From: Campylobacterota bacterium
GTDB lineage: Bacteria; Campylobacterota; Campylobacteria; Campylobacterales; QNZT01
Direction of reading: 5' to 3'
Length of the DNA stretch: 36,353 nt
Assembly (NCBI GenBank): GCA_022600175.1
Contig: JAHZKW010000104.1
Span: 1 to 36,353 of the forward strand
Part shown: piece by piece, positions 34,719 to 36,353 of the stretch
How the letters are laid out: the number at the start of each line of letters is the position of its first letter
Numbering within the stretch: position 1 is the stretch's first letter
Position numbers and translations under genes: made by a program
Notes under the pieces: generated by a model
Told to the model about the DNA's origin: nothing
What the model saw: the letters and a program-made list of their open reading frames with translations, nothing else
The model's database searches: none

Positions 34719-35471
34719 ATGTTAAAACATAGAGTTATCCCGTGTGTTTTGTTAAAAGATTGGCAGTTGACAAAGAGTGTTGGGTTTGAAGAGTTTAGAA
34801 CTATTGGGCACCCTAAAGTCACATCAAAAATATATAATAGACGCAATGTTGATGAGTTAATTGTACTAGATATTGATGCGAGTAACTTGGAGAAAAGTAT
34901 CAATTATAAGACATTGAGTGATATCGCCCAAGAGTGCTTTATGCCACTAACCCTTGGTGGAGGAATTAGATCCCTTGAAGATATCAATAAACTTTTAGAG
35001 ATTGGTGCAGACAAAGTCTCACTCAATACTATCGCTTTGAAAAAGCCAGATTTTATCAAAGAGGCAAGTGTGAAATATGGATCTCAATGTATTGTGATAA
35101 GTATTGATGTGATTAAAGAGGAGCAGTGCTATAAAATCTACAATAAAAATCTCGGCGTTGTGCATGATTTAGATTTACGCTTATGGATGCATACATGTGA
35201 GAGACTTGGGGCAGGGGAGATCTTACTGACGAGTGTTGATCATGATGGTAGAGAGTGTGGTTATGATGTTGATCTCATCGCACTTGTCGCTAAAGAGGTT
35301 AACATACCTATTATTGCCAATGGTGGAGCAGGGAATCCTCTACATGCAGTAGATGCAATTAGGGCTGGAGCAGACGCGATTGCTGCAGCATCAATTTTTC
35401 ATTTTACGCAATATACACCTGATAATATCAAAGAAGTACTACAAAAAGCCAACCTTCCTGTACGACTCTAA
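34719..35471 (+). CDS. HisF-like cyclase paralogue of acetamidino sugar synthesis
   Basis: 250-residue TIM barrel. It aligns well with HisF (LTLGGGIRSLED, ADKVSLNTIA, SVDHDGRECGYD, IIANGGAG, AASIFHF), but the first catalytic aspartate of histidine HisF (CLDVKDG) is replaced: RVIPCVLLKDW has leucine there. The second, in ISIDVIKE, is kept. That fits the WbpI/WbuZ group, which channels ammonia to an amidotransferase rather than making imidazole. It starts directly after the hisH2 TAG. Confidence 0.9.
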   Translation: MLKHRVIPCVLLKDWQLTKSVGFEEFRTIGHPKVTSKIYNRRNVDELIVLDIDASNLEKSINYKTLSDIAQECFMPLTLGGGIRSLEDINKLLEIGADKVSLNTIALKKPDFIKEASVKYGSQCIVISIDVIKEEQCYKIYNKNLGVVHDLDLRLWMHTCERLGAGEILLTSVDHDGRECGYDVDLIALVAKEVNIPIIANGGAGNPLHAVDAIRAGADAIAAASIFHFTQYTPDNIKEVLQKANLPVRL

Positions 35472-35491
35472 AAAGAGCACTTTCTCAATTA

Positions 35492-35508
35492 TGGAATAAT
35501 TTTTGCTT
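35492..35508 (+). promoter_or_regulatory. Sigma-54 type -24/-12 promoter before the DUF2920 gene
   Basis: TGGAATAATTTTTGCTT: GG at 35493-35494 and GC at 35505-35506, 12 bases apart, close to the Campylobacter pattern TTGGAAC-N-TTGCTT. The predicted start near 35518 gives about 28 bases of leader with GTGGAA as ribosome site. An alternative sigma-70 -10, TATATT, is at 35518-35523. Confidence 0.65.
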
Positions 35509-35545
35509 TTAATTAAGTATATTAAATTAATCACGTGGAAATTAT

Positions 35546-36353
35546 ATGGGCTTACTGACTGCTAACACTGCACTAATAACTGAAAAAAAAAGTGTTCAAT
35601 CTTGTCATGATTTTGAACTTGACATCCCAAGAAGAGATAACGTAGAGTATAAATATAGCTATCCTTCAGAAGGTAAATTAAAAGGGATAGTGTTTATTAT
35701 TCCTGGATTTGGAGATGATAGTAATTTATCGTATAGTGATAATCTACGTGAATATATTGCTGAAAAATTTTCAGTAATTGCTGTTAATGTTTACTATCAC
35801 TGTTTTTATTCGCGCGTAGAAAACGGTGCGAAATTAACACTTGATGCATCTGACAAAAAACTATTGCATAATCATCTAGATCGATATAACATTGCCTATC
35901 AGGATAATAGCTATTTTGATGCTTTATCTGATTTAGACGATAAACTTGATGAACAAGTTCAAATGGGTGCGATTTCTGAAGCGTTAAAACATATCGTAAC
36001 CATGACTTTGGCACCACAACATGATGAGTATCAAAACTTTGGAGTTATGCAAGCACTTGATCACTTAAATGTCCTTAAAGAGATTGAGAGTATGTCATTA
36101 AATTTTGATACAAATTGTGGTGTGACCTTGATGGGGAGTAGTCATGGTGGATATCTTGCTTACCTTATTGCAAAATTGGCACCCCATAAAATTGATTGTG
36201 TGATTGATAACTCTGCGTATGTACAACCACCATTAAATTATATTGTGGGCAAAGAGAAAGACCTTTTAAATTCTGAATATAGGATGTCTAATTATAGGCA
36301 CATTCAGATCAACTGTTTTGTGAAGACGCTATGGACACTTGATCCTACTTCAG
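35546..36353 (+). CDS. DUF2920-family alpha/beta-hydrolase-like protein, 3' end beyond window
   Basis: 269 codons, open to the window edge. An alpha/beta-hydrolase start (GIVFIIPGFGDDSNLSYSD, from 47) is followed by a long insertion, then a nucleophile elbow GSSHGGYLAYL with S199. DIPRRDNVEYKYSYP near the N-terminus also fits. This is the DUF2920 family, known to me from the flagellin glycosylation region of Campylobacter jejuni (Cj1305c group). Its activity is not established. It sits 74 bases after hisF2 with its own likely sigma-54 promoter. Confidence 0.82.
   Translation, partial: MGLLTANTALITEKKSVQSCHDFELDIPRRDNVEYKYSYPSEGKLKGIVFIIPGFGDDSNLSYSDNLREYIAEKFSVIAVNVYYHCFYSRVENGAKLTLDASDKKLLHNHLDRYNIAYQDNSYFDALSDLDDKLDEQVQMGAISEALKHIVTMTLAPQHDEYQNFGVMQALDHLNVLKEIESMSLNFDTNCGVTLMGSSHGGYLAYLIAKLAPHKIDCVIDNSAYVQPPLNYIVGKEKDLLNSEYRMSNYRHIQINCFVKTLWTLDPTS

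Noticed and set aside
34116-35471. hisH and hisF as histidine biosynthesis genes
   Set aside because: No other his gene is nearby, they follow pseA, and HisF lacks the first catalytic aspartate.

Overview
The window is AT-rich, densely packed chromosomal DNA. Its gene content and order point to a Campylobacterota bacterium, most like the Sulfurimonas/Sulfurovum/Arcobacter side of the phylum. The signs are a cbb3 oxidase operon running straight into addAB, a four-subunit pyruvate:ferredoxin oxidoreductase (porCDAB), an HsrA/CosR-type response regulator, and a pseudaminic acid (Pse) cluster with sigma-54-like promoters. I saw no tRNA, rRNA, CRISPR array, insertion sequence or phage gene.

Region 1 (1-9003, minus strand) is one tightly packed unit: ccoN, ccoO, ccoQ, ccoP, a DUF4006 protein, a 36-residue single-pass membrane protein, a TPM-like membrane protein, a FixH-like protein, then addB and addA, which is cut by the window edge. 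Respiration genes and double-strand-break repair genes appear to share a transcript.

Region 2 (9004-12115) holds a gene-poor gap with a probable frameshifted small gene, a YfaZ-like outer membrane protein, and a divergent pair made of a peptide-type ABC substrate-binding protein and a HAD phosphatase. The divergent genes share a palindromic -10 element.

Region 3 (12191-18386, mainly plus strand) holds porC-porD-porA-porB, a perfect hairpin, a monofunctional prephenate dehydratase, a small zinc-ribbon-like protein on the minus strand, then overlapping luxS and bioA.

Region 4 (18424-28560, minus strand) holds a phasin-like protein overlapping an HsrA/CosR-type regulator, a Dabb-domain protein, and a complete MoxR/Bat set (moxR, DUF58, DUF4381-like, batA, a batB-batC fusion, batD) behind leuC and mobA. 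A SAM methyltransferase follows.

Region 5 (28561-36353, plus strand) is a nonulosonic acid cluster: pseC, an SpsF-type cytidylyltransferase, a pseG-pseH fusion, pseI, pseA, and hisH2/hisF2 paralogues that should supply ammonia for acetamidino formation. A DUF2920 protein of the kind found in flagellin glycosylation loci follows. Sigma-54-type -24/-12 elements with exact spacing lie before pseC and before the DUF2920 gene, which suggests co-regulation with flagellar assembly. Two genes are broken as read: pseC has one in-frame amber codon, and pseA has a one-base frameshift in a T4 run. These lesions, or the base-calling errors that mimic them, are the most important things to check.
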